A stretch of 64,000 bases of DNA. It comes from Thermoflexaceae bacterium (GTDB taxonomy: Bacteria; Chloroflexota; Dehalococcoidia; Tepidiformales; Tepidiformaceae). The stretch covers positions 124,001 to 188,000 of the forward strand of contig JABTUD010000001.1 of assembly GCA_015075555.1 (NCBI GenBank), read 5' to 3'. Of the stretch, positions 45,273 to 54,468 are shown one piece after another (within the stretch, counting starts at the first letter, position 1; the number at the start of each line of letters is the position of its first letter). The notes beneath the pieces were generated by a model. It made no database searches. It saw only the letters and a program-made list of their open reading frames with translations, and was not told the DNA's origin. A program made the translations under genes and the position numbers.

Positions 45273-46589
45273 TTAGCGCTGGCCGCCTACCAGGGCCGGC
45301 GCCTTTCCGGAGCGGCGACCCCGGTTCGCGACCGCTCCGGCGCCGATCAGCGCCGCCAGCAGGGCGACCGCCGGGGTCACGCCCACCCAGTCACCGATCG
45401 CGCCGAAGGCAAGGACCGGCAACGAAGCGGCCAACGCCGACAGGGCCGCCTGGGTCGAATTCACCCGCCCCTGCAGGTGCAGCGGCACAAGGTCATTGAT
45501 GACCGTCTGGGCGGCGACGGTCACGATGGCGTAGGCGAAGCCCAGGGGCAGCACCAGGATCATGGCCATGGCGCCACCGCCGTCGAAGCTGCCGATCTCG
45601 ATGTCGTTCAGCCACGCGAACAGGCCGTAGCCACCGAGGAACTCAGCTTCCTGGTTCACAAACGCCACCAGTGCGAGCAGGATGACGAAGGTGACGAAAC
45701 CGAACGTGCTGAGCACGGCGTGCGAGACCCGGTGCGCCAGGAACCCCGCCGTTCGAAGGCCAAGCACCACACCGATCGCAGCCGGCATCAGGATGAGCGC
45801 GCCAACGTCCACGGGGAGCCCGAGGGTCTCCTTGATGTACTTGGGGATAAGGCCGCCGAGCACAATAAGGGCCGTCGATATGAGTGTCAGCTCAATTGCC
45901 GCGCGCATCACGCTGGGGTTTGCGCGCATCACCCGCCAGCCCACCTTCCACCAGGTCCCCTCGGTCTCTTCCGGGTAGCGGGCGCCGATCTCGGCCCGGC
46001 TGAGAGAGCGAAGGCGCCCGATCCCCACGGCCTGGAACGCCGCCAGTGCGAAAAGCGCGGCCGCCACCATGAAGAGCGGGTCGCCGTTGCCAAACAGCCT
46101 CAGCATCACCGGGGTGAGCACCCCAAAGCCGAGCACCTGCGCCGCACCGCCAACCGCCTGGCCGATCGCGTTCGCCCGCGCAAGCTCCGAGCGCTCGACG
46201 ATGGCGGGCATCACGGCGCCTTCGGCAGTGGTGGCGAACTGAGTGGCGGCGGAGAGCACGACCGCCACCACGTAGTACTGGGCAACGCCCTCCGAGGCCC
46301 GGACGAACACGATGCAGATGGCCGCCCGGGCGAGGTCGCCGGCGACGATGAGCAGCCGCTTGGGGAAGACGTCGGCAGCGGCGCCGGCGGCGATGCCCGC
46401 TACCGTCGATGGCACCACCAGGGCCAGCACGAGCAGCGAACTCGTGAACGAGCTCCCCGTCTCGTTGATGATGAGCAGCACAAGCCCAAAGTTGAGCGCG
46501 TTTTGCGCCAGCCGCGATGAGAAGCGCGTGAACGTGAGCATGCGGAACTGGCGCTGCTGCAGCAGGGGTGTACGTGGCTGCTCAGTCAT
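45273..46589 (-). CDS. Major facilitator superfamily transporter
   Basis: A 438-residue protein with about 12 membrane segments (MFS_3/enterobactin exporter-like group): [20 protein letters not shown], then [20 protein letters not shown], the GxxxD(R/K)xxRR-like loop 2-3 motif, and [20 protein letters not shown]. Substrate unknown. It overlaps the DUF951 gene start-to-stop by 8 bases, so it is probably in that operon. Confidence 0.9.
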   Translation of the reverse strand: MTEQPRTPLLQQRQFRMLTFTRFSSRLAQNALNFGLVLLIINETGSSFTSSLLVLALVVPSTVAGIAAGAAADVFPKRLLIVAGDLARAAICIVFVRASEGVAQYYVVAVVLSAATQFATTAEGAVMPAIVERSELARANAIGQAVGGAAQVLGFGVLTPVMLRLFGNGDPLFMVAAALFALAAFQAVGIGRLRSLSRAEIGARYPEETEGTWWKVGWRVMRANPSVMRAAIELTLISTALIVLGGLIPKYIKETLGLPVDVGALILMPAAIGVVLGLRTAGFLAHRVSHAVLSTFGFVTFVILLALVAFVNQEAEFLGGYGLFAWLNDIEIGSFDGGGAMAMILVLPLGFAYAIVTVAAQTVINDLVPLHLQGRVNSTQAALSALAASLPVLAFGAIGDWVGVTPAVALLAALIGAGAVANRGRRSGKAPALVGGQR

Positions 46590-46776
46590 CGGCCAGGGAG
46601 ACCCGCGCCTTCATGCGCGATTCGAACTTGCGGCGCTCCAGCATGACCCGGCGACCGCACTGCAGGCATTCGATGCCGATGTCGGCGCCGGTGCGGTAGA
46701 CACGCCACTCCCAGCCGCCGCAGGGGTGGCGGCGTCTCATCCGGTACACCTCGCCGGCGTTGATCTCGGGGATCAT
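46582..46776 (-). CDS. DUF951 family zinc-ribbon-like protein
   Basis: A 64-residue protein ([40 protein letters not shown]) with one Cys plus a CxxC pair, typical of DUF951, a small family in Firmicutes and Chloroflexi thought to bind RNA or metal. ATG overlaps the pyrF stop by 4 bases. Confidence 0.88.
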   Translation of the reverse strand: MIPEINAGEVYRMRRRHPCGGWEWRVYRTGADIGIECLQCGRRVMLERRKFESRMKARVSLADD

Positions 46777-47567
46777 GCGGCCGGAGTGGCGGCCGCGGCG
46801 AGCTCGTCGCGAAGCTTCCTGGCGGCGCTGGCGGCCGCTTCTGCAAAGCCAGGCCCTTCGGCCGCGTAGTAGATGGAACGGGAGGCGTTTACCACGATGG
46901 AGCCGGGTTCGGAACCTGCGGCCGCGATCACATCTGCCGGGAGGCCACCCTGGGCGCCCACGCCCGGGACCAGCAGCGACGCCCGCGGGGCAATCGCGCG
47001 CACCCGCCGCAACTCGCCGGGAGCGGTCGCGCCAACCACCAGCCCAATGTTCGGCGACCAGCCCGTGACCATCGCCGCGAGATGTTCGAAGAGCAGTGGC
47101 CCTGCTTCCAGCTTCAGGTACTGGAGGTCGGTGGCGCCGGGGTTCGACGTCCGGCAGAGCAGATAGAGCCCCCGGTCGTCGTACTCCAGGAACGGCTCGA
47201 CAGAATCGCGGCCCAGGTAGGCGTTGAGCGTCACCGCATCGAAGCCCCATGTCTCAAACATCGCGCGCGCATATGCTTCGGCGGTGGAGCCGATGTCGCC
47301 GCGCTTGGCGTCGCCGATCACGGGGATGCAGGCCGGGATAGCGGCCATGGTCTCTTCCAGGGCGCGCAGGCCGGGGACCCCCCACTGCTCGTAAAAGGCC
47401 AGGTTGGGCTTGAAGCAGGCTGCGTAGGGGGCCGTGGCCTGGATTATCTCCCGGTTGTAGGCGGCCACATCCTCGACGCGGTGGCGCGAGAAGGCGGGGT
47501 CCAGCCCCACGCAGAGGAGCGAGCCGGCCGCCCTGCTTCGCGCCGCCAGGCGCGCATGGAAGTTCAT
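46773..47567 (-). CDS. pyrF: Orotidine 5'-phosphate decarboxylase (type 2)
   Basis: A 264-residue enzyme for the last step of UMP synthesis. The catalytic Asp-Lys-Asp loop is [17 protein letters not shown], and [17 protein letters not shown] holds the phosphate-binding region, both of the type 2 (mycobacterial/chloroflexal) subfamily. It overlaps murI by 4 bases upstream and the DUF951 gene downstream. Confidence 0.95.
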   Translation of the reverse strand: MNFHARLAARSRAAGSLLCVGLDPAFSRHRVEDVAAYNREIIQATAPYAACFKPNLAFYEQWGVPGLRALEETMAAIPACIPVIGDAKRGDIGSTAEAYARAMFETWGFDAVTLNAYLGRDSVEPFLEYDDRGLYLLCRTSNPGATDLQYLKLEAGPLLFEHLAAMVTGWSPNIGLVVGATAPGELRRVRAIAPRASLLVPGVGAQGGLPADVIAAAGSEPGSIVVNASRSIYYAAEGPGFAEAAASAARKLRDELAAAATPAA

Positions 47568-48355
47568 GGCACCGGCTCCGCCGGGGTCGCCTCGAGGGAG
47601 AAGCCCAGCCGGGCCGCCGTGGCGTGGAAAGCCTCCCGGTCGCCGGTGATGATGAGCCCGAGACCCGCGGCCGAACCGGACGGCGCCTCCAGCCCCTGCT
47701 CCTGCAGGACCTGCACGGCGCGCCGGGCCACGGCCTCACTCGTATCGACGATCGCCACCCCGGGGAATTCGGCGGAGATGTCGCCGGCAAGGAAGCAGTA
47801 GTGCGTGCAGCCCAGCACCACCGTGTCGGCCCCGGCGGCGATCTCGGCACCAAGGGCTTCCCGTACGGCATGACGGGCCCGCGCGGTGCCCGCCTCGCCG
47901 GCCTCCACCAGTGCGGCAAGGCCGTGGCCAGGAACGCTGACGATGCGCGCGCCCGACCCGAAGTCTTCGACCACGCGGCGGTAGAGCTCGCCGTCAAGGG
48001 TGCCGGGCGTGGCCAGGATCACGACCTTCCTCGCAGGCGACGAAGCGGCAGCGGGCTTGACCCCTGGCACCATGCCCACGAAGGGGATGGGGAAGAACTC
48101 CCGGAGGTCAGTGATGGCGGCAGCCGAAGCCGTGTTGCAGGCAACGACGATGAGCTTGGCGCCGCTTTCGGCCAGGCGCGTGCAGATCGCAAAGGCGCGC
48201 TTGCGGACTTCGGCCCCGGGCCGCGAGCCGTAGGGAAAGAATGCTGTATCGGCGACGTAGATGTAGCGCTCACGCGGGGCCAGGCGGCGAAGCTGGCGAA
48301 GCACGCTCAACCCGCCGACCCCGGAATCGAAGACGCCGACGGGACGGGGATCCAT
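47564..48355 (-). CDS. murI: Glutamate racemase
   Basis: A 263-residue racemase providing D-glutamate for peptidoglycan. The two catalytic Cys motifs are IVVACNTASAAAI and VVLGCTHYCFLAGDI, after GVFDSGVGGLSVLRQLRRL. ATG 48355 (MDPRPVGVF) is chosen; the longer frame to 48457 has no family support. Confidence 0.95.
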   Translation of the reverse strand: MDPRPVGVFDSGVGGLSVLRQLRRLAPRERYIYVADTAFFPYGSRPGAEVRKRAFAICTRLAESGAKLIVVACNTASAAAITDLREFFPIPFVGMVPGVKPAAASSPARKVVILATPGTLDGELYRRVVEDFGSGARIVSVPGHGLAALVEAGEAGTARARHAVREALGAEIAAGADTVVLGCTHYCFLAGDISAEFPGVAIVDTSEAVARRAVQVLQEQGLEAPSGSAAGLGLIITGDREAFHATAARLGFSLEATPAEPVP

Positions 48356-48412
48356 TGCTCCGAAGGATAGCACGCGCGTGCCTCTCCCGCGCCGATCGGC
48401 GATGCTTGGCGT

Positions 48413-49135
48413 ATGCCTTCGATCGAGGTGGCAGCGACCGTCGCTGAAGCGCTCCACATCGAGGCGCGGACGTACGTTGTCGTAGACCTGCTGCGCGCGA
48501 CCACCACCATCGCCACGCTCTTCGCAGCGGGCCTTCGCGAGCTCGTAGCTGTCAGCGAAATCGAAAGAGCCAGGGAATGGGCGCGCCGCGAGGGCTGCCT
48601 GCTATTCGGTGAGGTGGGCGGCCTGCCGCCGCCGGGGTTCGACTACGGCAATTCACCCGTAGAAGCGGACGCGGCGCCGGTCCGCGACGGCCGTGCTGTG
48701 CTGTTCACCACCAATGGCACGGCGGCGCTCTGTGCGCTTGCCGGGCGCGGGTCAGTAATGGCCGGCGCACTGGCGAACCTTGACGCGGTCGCCCGCGAGG
48801 CCGCGGCCTTCGGTGAGGTCGCCATCGTCTGTGCGGGCGAAGCCGGGGGGCGCCGGTTCGCGCTGGAAGACTTTGCCGCCGCGGGCGTGATCGCCCGCAG
48901 GGTCGAAGAACACCTGCCCGGCGCCCGGCCCGGTGATGGCGCGCTGCTCGCGATGCGGTGCGCCCCAGAAGTGGAAGAGCTGGCGCGCGCGTCGGCCCAT
49001 GGCCGGGCGATGGCCGCGCTCGGTTTCGAAGGCGACATCTCCTTCGCGCTGCGCGCGGATACCTCGCGGGCGGTCCCCGCGATCTCGGAGTGGGGAGCCG
49101 GGTGGGCGCGGCTTGTCGACAGGAGGACGGCCTAG
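48413..49135 (+). CDS. 2-phosphosulfolactate phosphatase family (ComB) protein
   Basis: A 240-residue member of the ComB family: VVVDLLRATTTIATLFAAG, GEVGGLPPPGFDYGNSPVE and VLFTTNGTAALCA. In archaea ComB makes sulfolactate for coenzyme M; in bacteria the role is usually uncertain. No other coenzyme M gene is nearby. It converges on the DUF4129 gene with a 4-base overlap of stops. Confidence 0.88.
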   Translation: MPSIEVAATVAEALHIEARTYVVVDLLRATTTIATLFAAGLRELVAVSEIERAREWARREGCLLFGEVGGLPPPGFDYGNSPVEADAAPVRDGRAVLFTTNGTAALCALAGRGSVMAGALANLDAVAREAAAFGEVAIVCAGEAGGRRFALEDFAAAGVIARRVEEHLPGARPGDGALLAMRCAPEVEELARASAHGRAMAALGFEGDISFALRADTSRAVPAISEWGAGWARLVDRRTA

Positions 49136-50457
49136 CACCGCTCCCGCCAGCGGCGCGAGAGCTCGTCCACCACCCCGGATGGGGGTTCCCGTCCCCCGTA
49201 ACGCGCCTCGTTGAAGGCGAGAGTGATCTCGTTCGTGACAGGCGCGTCGAATGCCGCTGCCAGCCTGGGTGCAAACTCATCGGGCGTCTCGTGAGCGTCC
49301 CGGTGTGTGCCCTGCCTGTCCGCGTCAACGAGCACCTGCCTGTAAAGGCGGCGCATGCCAGCTCCAGTTGCTGCCGATGCGGGAGCGCCCCGTCTCGCGA
49401 AAGGCCAGCGGAAGAGCCCATCGCGCGCAAGGCCGTGGACGGAAGCGGGCCGTTCGCCGTTGCTGGAGCGGCGGCGGTACTTCCGCCGCAGAACGGCCAC
49501 CAGCACGACAAGGCCGGCGAGAACGGCTACGGCAGCCAGCAGCAGCAGCCCCCTCAGTCCATAGGTAACGATGTTGTCGAGGAGGCTGTCGCCGCCCTCC
49601 CCCTGGTTCGCCGGCAGGTCCAGCCGCCGGGGGAGCGATGGCTCGACATCGAGCCGCCCGTCGCCGATGAGGGCGCCCGCCACCAATCCGAAGAGCCAGA
49701 CAAAGGGAACGAGGACAACCGTGAGCACGATTCGCGCGACAAACCAGGCGGCGGCGCCCACCGCCTCGCCGAAGATGCCGAACACGAGGCCGAACAGCGC
49801 CACGCAGGCCGCCACCGTGCCGGCAATTCCCGCGAGCAGGACGGCGGTGACCCCTCCGGCCCGCAGCTCGCCGAACGTCGTCCCGCTCTGGGCAAGCTGG
49901 GCGCAAACGAGCGCCAGGACGGCCGTGGCGTAGAACGCGGCCCCTGCGCGCCCCACCTCTCCCGCGTGCGCTCCGGGCGCGCCGACCACCATGAAGAGCG
50001 TGACCGCCGCAAATGGAATGCTCACGTTCCTCGCCATGGTTTCGAGCTCCATCTCGTCGGCGGCGCGGAGCGAGGAGCGCGTCCACATCGCCACCAGCAG
50101 GAACACCGCCAGGGCTGCGGGCGTGCCCTCTGCCGCCGCCTCGGCCGAGTTCGTCATGAAGTCGCCAACCCACCGGAAGTCCCAAAGCGCGAGATCCCCG
50201 GCGAATTCAATCCGCACCGCGCCATAGATGGCCACAAACGCCAGGCCCGCCGTTGCTGCCGCGGCCTGCGTGGGCTTCAGTCCGAGGTAGGCCGGCACGC
50301 CCGCCCAACCGTAAGCGAGGAGCGCCACGGCCACCAGCGCGACGGCACTCACCGAGTGCTGCCCTTCGCTGTACCCCGCCGTGACGAGCTCACTCCCCGC
50401 GTACACGGCCAGCGCCTCGGCGGCTATGGCGGCCACAACCGCAATGGCGGCGATCAA
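49132..50457 (-). CDS. DUF4129 membrane protein
   Basis: A 441-residue protein with about nine membrane helices and a C-terminal cytoplasmic DUF4129 domain (RRLYRQVLVDADRQGTHRDA, HETPDEFAPRLAAAFD). DUF4129 proteins lie beside MoxR/DUF58 genes, as here. It may be a transglutaminase-like chaperone component; the core TGase domain is not present. Confidence 0.82.
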   Translation of the reverse strand: MIAAIAVVAAIAAEALAVYAGSELVTAGYSEGQHSVSAVALVAVALLAYGWAGVPAYLGLKPTQAAAATAGLAFVAIYGAVRIEFAGDLALWDFRWVGDFMTNSAEAAAEGTPAALAVFLLVAMWTRSSLRAADEMELETMARNVSIPFAAVTLFMVVGAPGAHAGEVGRAGAAFYATAVLALVCAQLAQSGTTFGELRAGGVTAVLLAGIAGTVAACVALFGLVFGIFGEAVGAAAWFVARIVLTVVLVPFVWLFGLVAGALIGDGRLDVEPSLPRRLDLPANQGEGGDSLLDNIVTYGLRGLLLLAAVAVLAGLVVLVAVLRRKYRRRSSNGERPASVHGLARDGLFRWPFARRGAPASAATGAGMRRLYRQVLVDADRQGTHRDAHETPDEFAPRLAAAFDAPVTNEITLAFNEARYGGREPPSGVVDELSRRWRERC

Positions 50458-51665
50458 GCCGGGGCTCCGGCCCGCTCGAAGGCCTGGCCAACGTTGACGA
50501 CCGGCACGGGGCCGAGGCTTGCGCCGTCGATGCGGCGCGAGGTCGCCAACACGTGCACACGGTGTCCCTCATCATGGAGGCGGGTGATTACGCCCACCAG
50601 CGGCGCCGGCATCAGCGAAGCGACCACGACAATGGTTGAGCCCATTGGGAGACGCCCCGCTTCGCGCCTGATTGCAGAGGCAAGGTCCCCCGTTGTCAGG
50701 GGCTGAACGACGGCAAGCGCTTCAAGAACACGCGTTATCTGCTCTCGCGAGCGGGAGGGAGCGAGCCGGATAGGCCGATCGGCGTTTGGGTAGGCGCCGT
50801 TTGCCAGCAGGCCCACGGAGAATCGCTCCCCGGCGGCCCAGACAGCGACCGACGCGGCCACCGAGACCGCGCGTTCGAGCTCGTCCTTCAGGTAGCCCTC
50901 CCAGGAATGGGCCATTGTGTCGATGTTCAGCATTATGTACATCTGCTGCGTGGCGGAAGGGTCGTACACCCGTGATTGCAGGTCCCCCCGCCGCGCAGTG
51001 GCCTTCCAGTCGATGCGGCGCATCGGGTCGCCGGGGCGGTAGTCGCGCAGCCCGGCCACGCGGAGGGGGTCTTCGTAGAGACGGTTGCCGCCTCTTCGTT
51101 CGCCGAAGGGCCGGTCGGCGGGCAGGCCAAGCTCCCGCAGGGAGAACACCCGGGGGAAGACTGTGAGGTGGTCTTCGGCCGGGTCATCCAGGTTCCTGGG
51201 AAAGAGGCCGAGAAGGTCGGCCGAGCGGATCGTCGCCGGCCCGAGACTGTGGTAGCCGCGCTCCGCTGGCCGGAGCGTGAAGTTCCAGGTGCGGCGCTCC
51301 CACCACCCCAGCGCGCCCCGCCGCACAATCCAGCTCCGGCCCGGAACGACTGCGGCCGCCAGGTTCTCGTTCTCAACGGCCAGCGAATCGGCAACGCCCA
51401 GGCGCCACTCGAACCAGGGCAACGGCAGCAGCTTCCGGTTTTCGAGCTCGACGCCGAGTGCGACCTCTTCGCCGATGAACACCCGCCGTTCGCCAGGCGT
51501 CCGCCGCAGGTGGACCCCGTCGAAGAGGCGCCTGCCCCAGTAGCGGCCCACGCCCCCTACAAGGATGACGACAAACCCCGTCCCGGTGATGGCCGGCTCG
51601 GCCGCGCCAAAGCCCGCCAGCACCAGCAACCCCCCAATGAGCAGCCACGCATCGCGGAAGGGCAC
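50454..51665 (-). CDS. DUF58 protein
   Basis: A 403-residue protein with one or two N-terminal membrane segments and the DUF58 motif DPMRRIDWKATARRGDLQSR, followed by a VWA-like domain (MYIMLNIDTMAHSWEG). Works with MoxR ATPases in assembling or activating membrane complexes. It overlaps DUF4129 by 4 bases. Confidence 0.9.
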   Translation of the reverse strand: MPFRDAWLLIGGLLVLAGFGAAEPAITGTGFVVILVGGVGRYWGRRLFDGVHLRRTPGERRVFIGEEVALGVELENRKLLPLPWFEWRLGVADSLAVENENLAAAVVPGRSWIVRRGALGWWERRTWNFTLRPAERGYHSLGPATIRSADLLGLFPRNLDDPAEDHLTVFPRVFSLRELGLPADRPFGERRGGNRLYEDPLRVAGLRDYRPGDPMRRIDWKATARRGDLQSRVYDPSATQQMYIMLNIDTMAHSWEGYLKDELERAVSVAASVAVWAAGERFSVGLLANGAYPNADRPIRLAPSRSREQITRVLEALAVVQPLTTGDLASAIRREAGRLPMGSTIVVVASLMPAPLVGVITRLHDEGHRVHVLATSRRIDGASLGPVPVVNVGQAFERAGAPA

Positions 51666-51668
51666 GTC

Positions 51669-52646
51669 TCACTCCTCGATGGGCACTGGCACCCGCTGGA
51701 GCACGTCCGCAATGAGCTCATCGGCGTCTCGCGCCCGCAGCCGCGCCTGTGTGGAGAGGATGACGCGGTGAGGGAGCACATGGGGGGCCATCGCCTTCAC
51801 GTCGTCGGGCAGGACAAAATCGCGGCCAGCGATGGCCGCGTGGGCACGTGCTGTCCGGAAGAGCGCCAGGCTGGCGCGCGGGCTTGCGCCAAGCTCGAAC
51901 GCCGCATCCCGGCGGGTCTCCCGAACAATGCGAACTGCGTAGCGGCGCACAGAGGGGTCCACGTGCAGCCGGCTGAGGGCCGCCGCCAGCCGCATCAGCT
52001 CGGCCGGGCCGGCAACGGGCTGCACCGCATCGAGGGGGCTCGACGACTCAAGCCGCGCCAGGATCTCATCTTCCCCGTCCTCGTCCGGGTAGCCAGGCCG
52101 CAATCGCACCAGGAAGCGGTCAAGCTGGGCCTCCGGCAGCGGAAAGGTCCCTTCGAGCTCGACCGGGTTCTGCGTGGCCAGCACCAGGAAAGGCCGCGGA
52201 AGCTGGCTGGTGACCCCTTCCACGGTGATCTGACGCTCTTCCATCGCCTCCAGCAGGGCCGACTGGGTGCGCGGCGTGGCCCGGTTTATCTCGTCGGCCA
52301 GGACCACCTGCGCGAAGAGTGGCCCCTCGCGGAACTGGAACTCCCCCAGCTTCTGGTTGTAGTAGTTGATGCCCGTGATGTCCGATGGCATCAGGTCGGG
52401 CGTGCACTGGATGCGCCGGAATGTGCAATCCAGCGAGCGTGCAATTGCCTTGGCGAGGGTGGTCTTGCCCACGCCGGGCACGTCTTCGAGCAGGATGTGC
52501 CCTTCACAGAGGATGGCAACCAGGGCCAGCCTCACAACTTCCGCCTTCCCGACTATGACGCTTTCGACGCTCGCCTGGAGCCTTTCGGCCATCCCCTGGA
52601 TGGCGGCCACGCCGGCGAGCGAAAGCCGGCCCTCTGGATGACTCAT
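51669..52646 (-). CDS. MoxR-type AAA+ ATPase
   Basis: A 325-residue AAA+ ATPase: Walker A EDVPGVGKTTLAKAIARSLD, Walker B VVLADEINRATPRTQSALLE, sensor 1 LATQNPVELEGTFPLPEAQL, then the lid domain. First gene of the MoxR-DUF58-DUF4129 operon. Confidence 0.94.
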   Translation of the reverse strand: MSHPEGRLSLAGVAAIQGMAERLQASVESVIVGKAEVVRLALVAILCEGHILLEDVPGVGKTTLAKAIARSLDCTFRRIQCTPDLMPSDITGINYYNQKLGEFQFREGPLFAQVVLADEINRATPRTQSALLEAMEERQITVEGVTSQLPRPFLVLATQNPVELEGTFPLPEAQLDRFLVRLRPGYPDEDGEDEILARLESSSPLDAVQPVAGPAELMRLAAALSRLHVDPSVRRYAVRIVRETRRDAAFELGASPRASLALFRTARAHAAIAGRDFVLPDDVKAMAPHVLPHRVILSTQARLRARDADELIADVLQRVPVPIEE

Positions 52647-52746
52647 CGAACCTGCCCTTCTTCCCGCCGATGGTACGCGGCTGGCGCAGGCGGCGCGACT
52701 CTTCGCAGTGGTCCCGCACTGTCCGGGATATTAGGCAGCGCTCCGC

Positions 52747-52752
52747 TAGACT
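52747..52752 (+). promoter_or_regulatory. Leaderless -10 element of the MBL hydrolase
   Basis: TAGACT lies exactly 6 bases before ATG 52759. Confidence 0.5.
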
Positions 52753-52758
52753 CGCAGG

Positions 52759-53760
52759 ATGGCAACCGTCACGCGGATACGCCTCGCCTACAACAGCGTC
52801 TATGCAATCGATAACGGCGCGGGCCGGGTGCTCGTCGACACCGGGCCGGACTACCGCGGCGCGACCGAAGCTATCGATACCGCGCTCGGCGGAAAGCCAC
52901 CTTCCATCGTGGTCGCTACCCATGGTCACCTCGACCACGCCGGCCTGGGGTGGCACTGGCGCCACCGCGGCGTCCCGGTGGCGGCCGGATATGGCGATCG
53001 CCACCTGCTCGGGCGCCCGGCACTTTCGGACGAGGCGGAGTTCCGGGCGTTCGTGCGCTACATCGAAGGAAGCGGCGCACCGTCAGAACTGCAGCTTGCG
53101 ATGCTATCGGCGATTGAGCAGCGGCGCGACTGGGCGGCACGGGCCGCGGGCGATACCCCCCACCCGCCGGCGCCACCCGATCGGCGCTGGCCAACCGGGC
53201 TACGCTACCGGCCGTTCGAACCTTCGAACTGGGTCTCCACCAGCGGCCCCCTGGAGGCCTTCCCCTTCGTCCACGTACTCCTCTCGCCGGGGCACACGCC
53301 CGGGAACCTGGTGCTGACCGTCCCCGGCGAGGGCTGGCTCTTCTCCGGCGACCAGCTGCTGCCGGAGATGACGCCCACGCCGGCCATCCAGGCGCGCACC
53401 GCGCCCACACCAGGGGGCGATTGGCGCTACCACAGCCTCCCTCACTTCGTTGCCTCGCTGAGGGCGCTCGAGAAGCTGGCGTTCTCACGCTGCTTTCCGG
53501 GCCATGGCGAACCCTTCGACAACGTGGCCGCAGTCATCCGCACCAACCTCGACCTGGTGGAGCAGCGAACCGGGAGGGTGCTTGCCACGCTGTGCGAATT
53601 GGGGCCGGCGACGCGATTCGCCCTCTGCGAACGGCTCTACCCCAGGGCAGCCCAGCGCCGCCCGTGGCAGATCCTTGCCACCGTCCAGGGGCACCTGGAC
53701 CTGCTCGAAAGCGAAGGGCGCGCAGCCCTGCGCGACGGACGGTACGAGGCGGCCGGCTGA
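52759..53760 (+). CDS. Metallo-beta-lactamase fold hydrolase
   Basis: A 333-residue MBL protein. The zinc motif is VVATHGHLDHAGLGWHWRH (HxHxDH), further ligands in LLSPGHTPGNLVL, LFSGDQLLPEMTP and CFPGHGEPFDN. A C-terminal winged-helix-like region follows (LATLCELGPATRFALCERLY), as in RNase J/LACTB2-type glyoxalase relatives. Substrate unknown. Confidence 0.9.
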   Translation: MATVTRIRLAYNSVYAIDNGAGRVLVDTGPDYRGATEAIDTALGGKPPSIVVATHGHLDHAGLGWHWRHRGVPVAAGYGDRHLLGRPALSDEAEFRAFVRYIEGSGAPSELQLAMLSAIEQRRDWAARAAGDTPHPPAPPDRRWPTGLRYRPFEPSNWVSTSGPLEAFPFVHVLLSPGHTPGNLVLTVPGEGWLFSGDQLLPEMTPTPAIQARTAPTPGGDWRYHSLPHFVASLRALEKLAFSRCFPGHGEPFDNVAAVIRTNLDLVEQRTGRVLATLCELGPATRFALCERLYPRAAQRRPWQILATVQGHLDLLESEGRAALRDGRYEAAG

Positions 53761-53764
53761 GCCG

Positions 53765-54220
53765 CTACGCGACCTGCGCCAGCCGCCGCACCTTCTGCAC
53801 GGCAGCGGGGACCAGCCGCCCGGGTTCTACCCACAGCACCAGCTCATCGCGGTAGTGAACGACCCCCGCCAGGTAGTCGAGCTCAGCCGTTTGGCCCGGC
53901 AGCCCCACGCTCTGGACCGCCGCCGCGTCGATCGAGGCAACCTCATCAACCTCATCGACAGGGAGAGCGACGGTCTCCCCGGCAACGCGGACAATCACGA
54001 GCCGCGACTCATTGCCGGGCTCGCGGCGCCCGGCGCCAAAGCGCGCATGCAGGTCGAAAACGGGCGTCACGCGCCCGCGCACGTCGATCACGCCAACGAC
54101 GCCCCGCGGCGCCCGCGGGAGCGGCGTCACGGGGAGGTCGAGGATGATCTCCTCTACCTCCTCGATGCCTATGCCGTAGCGGGTGGTACCCACCCTGAAG
54201 ATGACCAGCAGCTGCATCAT
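53765..54220 (-). CDS. CheW-like chemotaxis adaptor protein
   Basis: A 151-residue CheW domain: LLVIFRVGTTRYGIGIEEVE, GVVGVIDVRGRVTPVFDLHA. CheW couples receptors to CheA. No cheA, receptor or flagellar gene is in the window, so it is orphan and may serve another complex. ATG 54220 with a GGAG before it; ATG 54217 is possible. Confidence 0.88.
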   Translation of the reverse strand: MMQLLVIFRVGTTRYGIGIEEVEEIILDLPVTPLPRAPRGVVGVIDVRGRVTPVFDLHARFGAGRREPGNESRLVIVRVAGETVALPVDEVDEVASIDAAAVQSVGLPGQTAELDYLAGVVHYRDELVLWVEPGRLVPAAVQKVRRLAQVA

Positions 54221-54468
54221 GGGAGACTCCGGCCGGGCCCTGTGGACACTGGCCCATACCGCGATCATCGGCATGCCGGCGCCCGTGCGTGAGTGGAAGG
54301 AGACGCGCAACTGACGCCGCCAGTCCTTCGCGTCCCGCGGGCTGACGCGGCGCCCCCGGCGCCGGATGGAGCCCCGCTCGTTACGTCGCTCGCCAGTCCA
54401 CGGTAGGGGGTGGGCAGAGACGCCCGCTGGTGCTACCGTTCACACGACACGCGAGGGAGGTCTGGCAG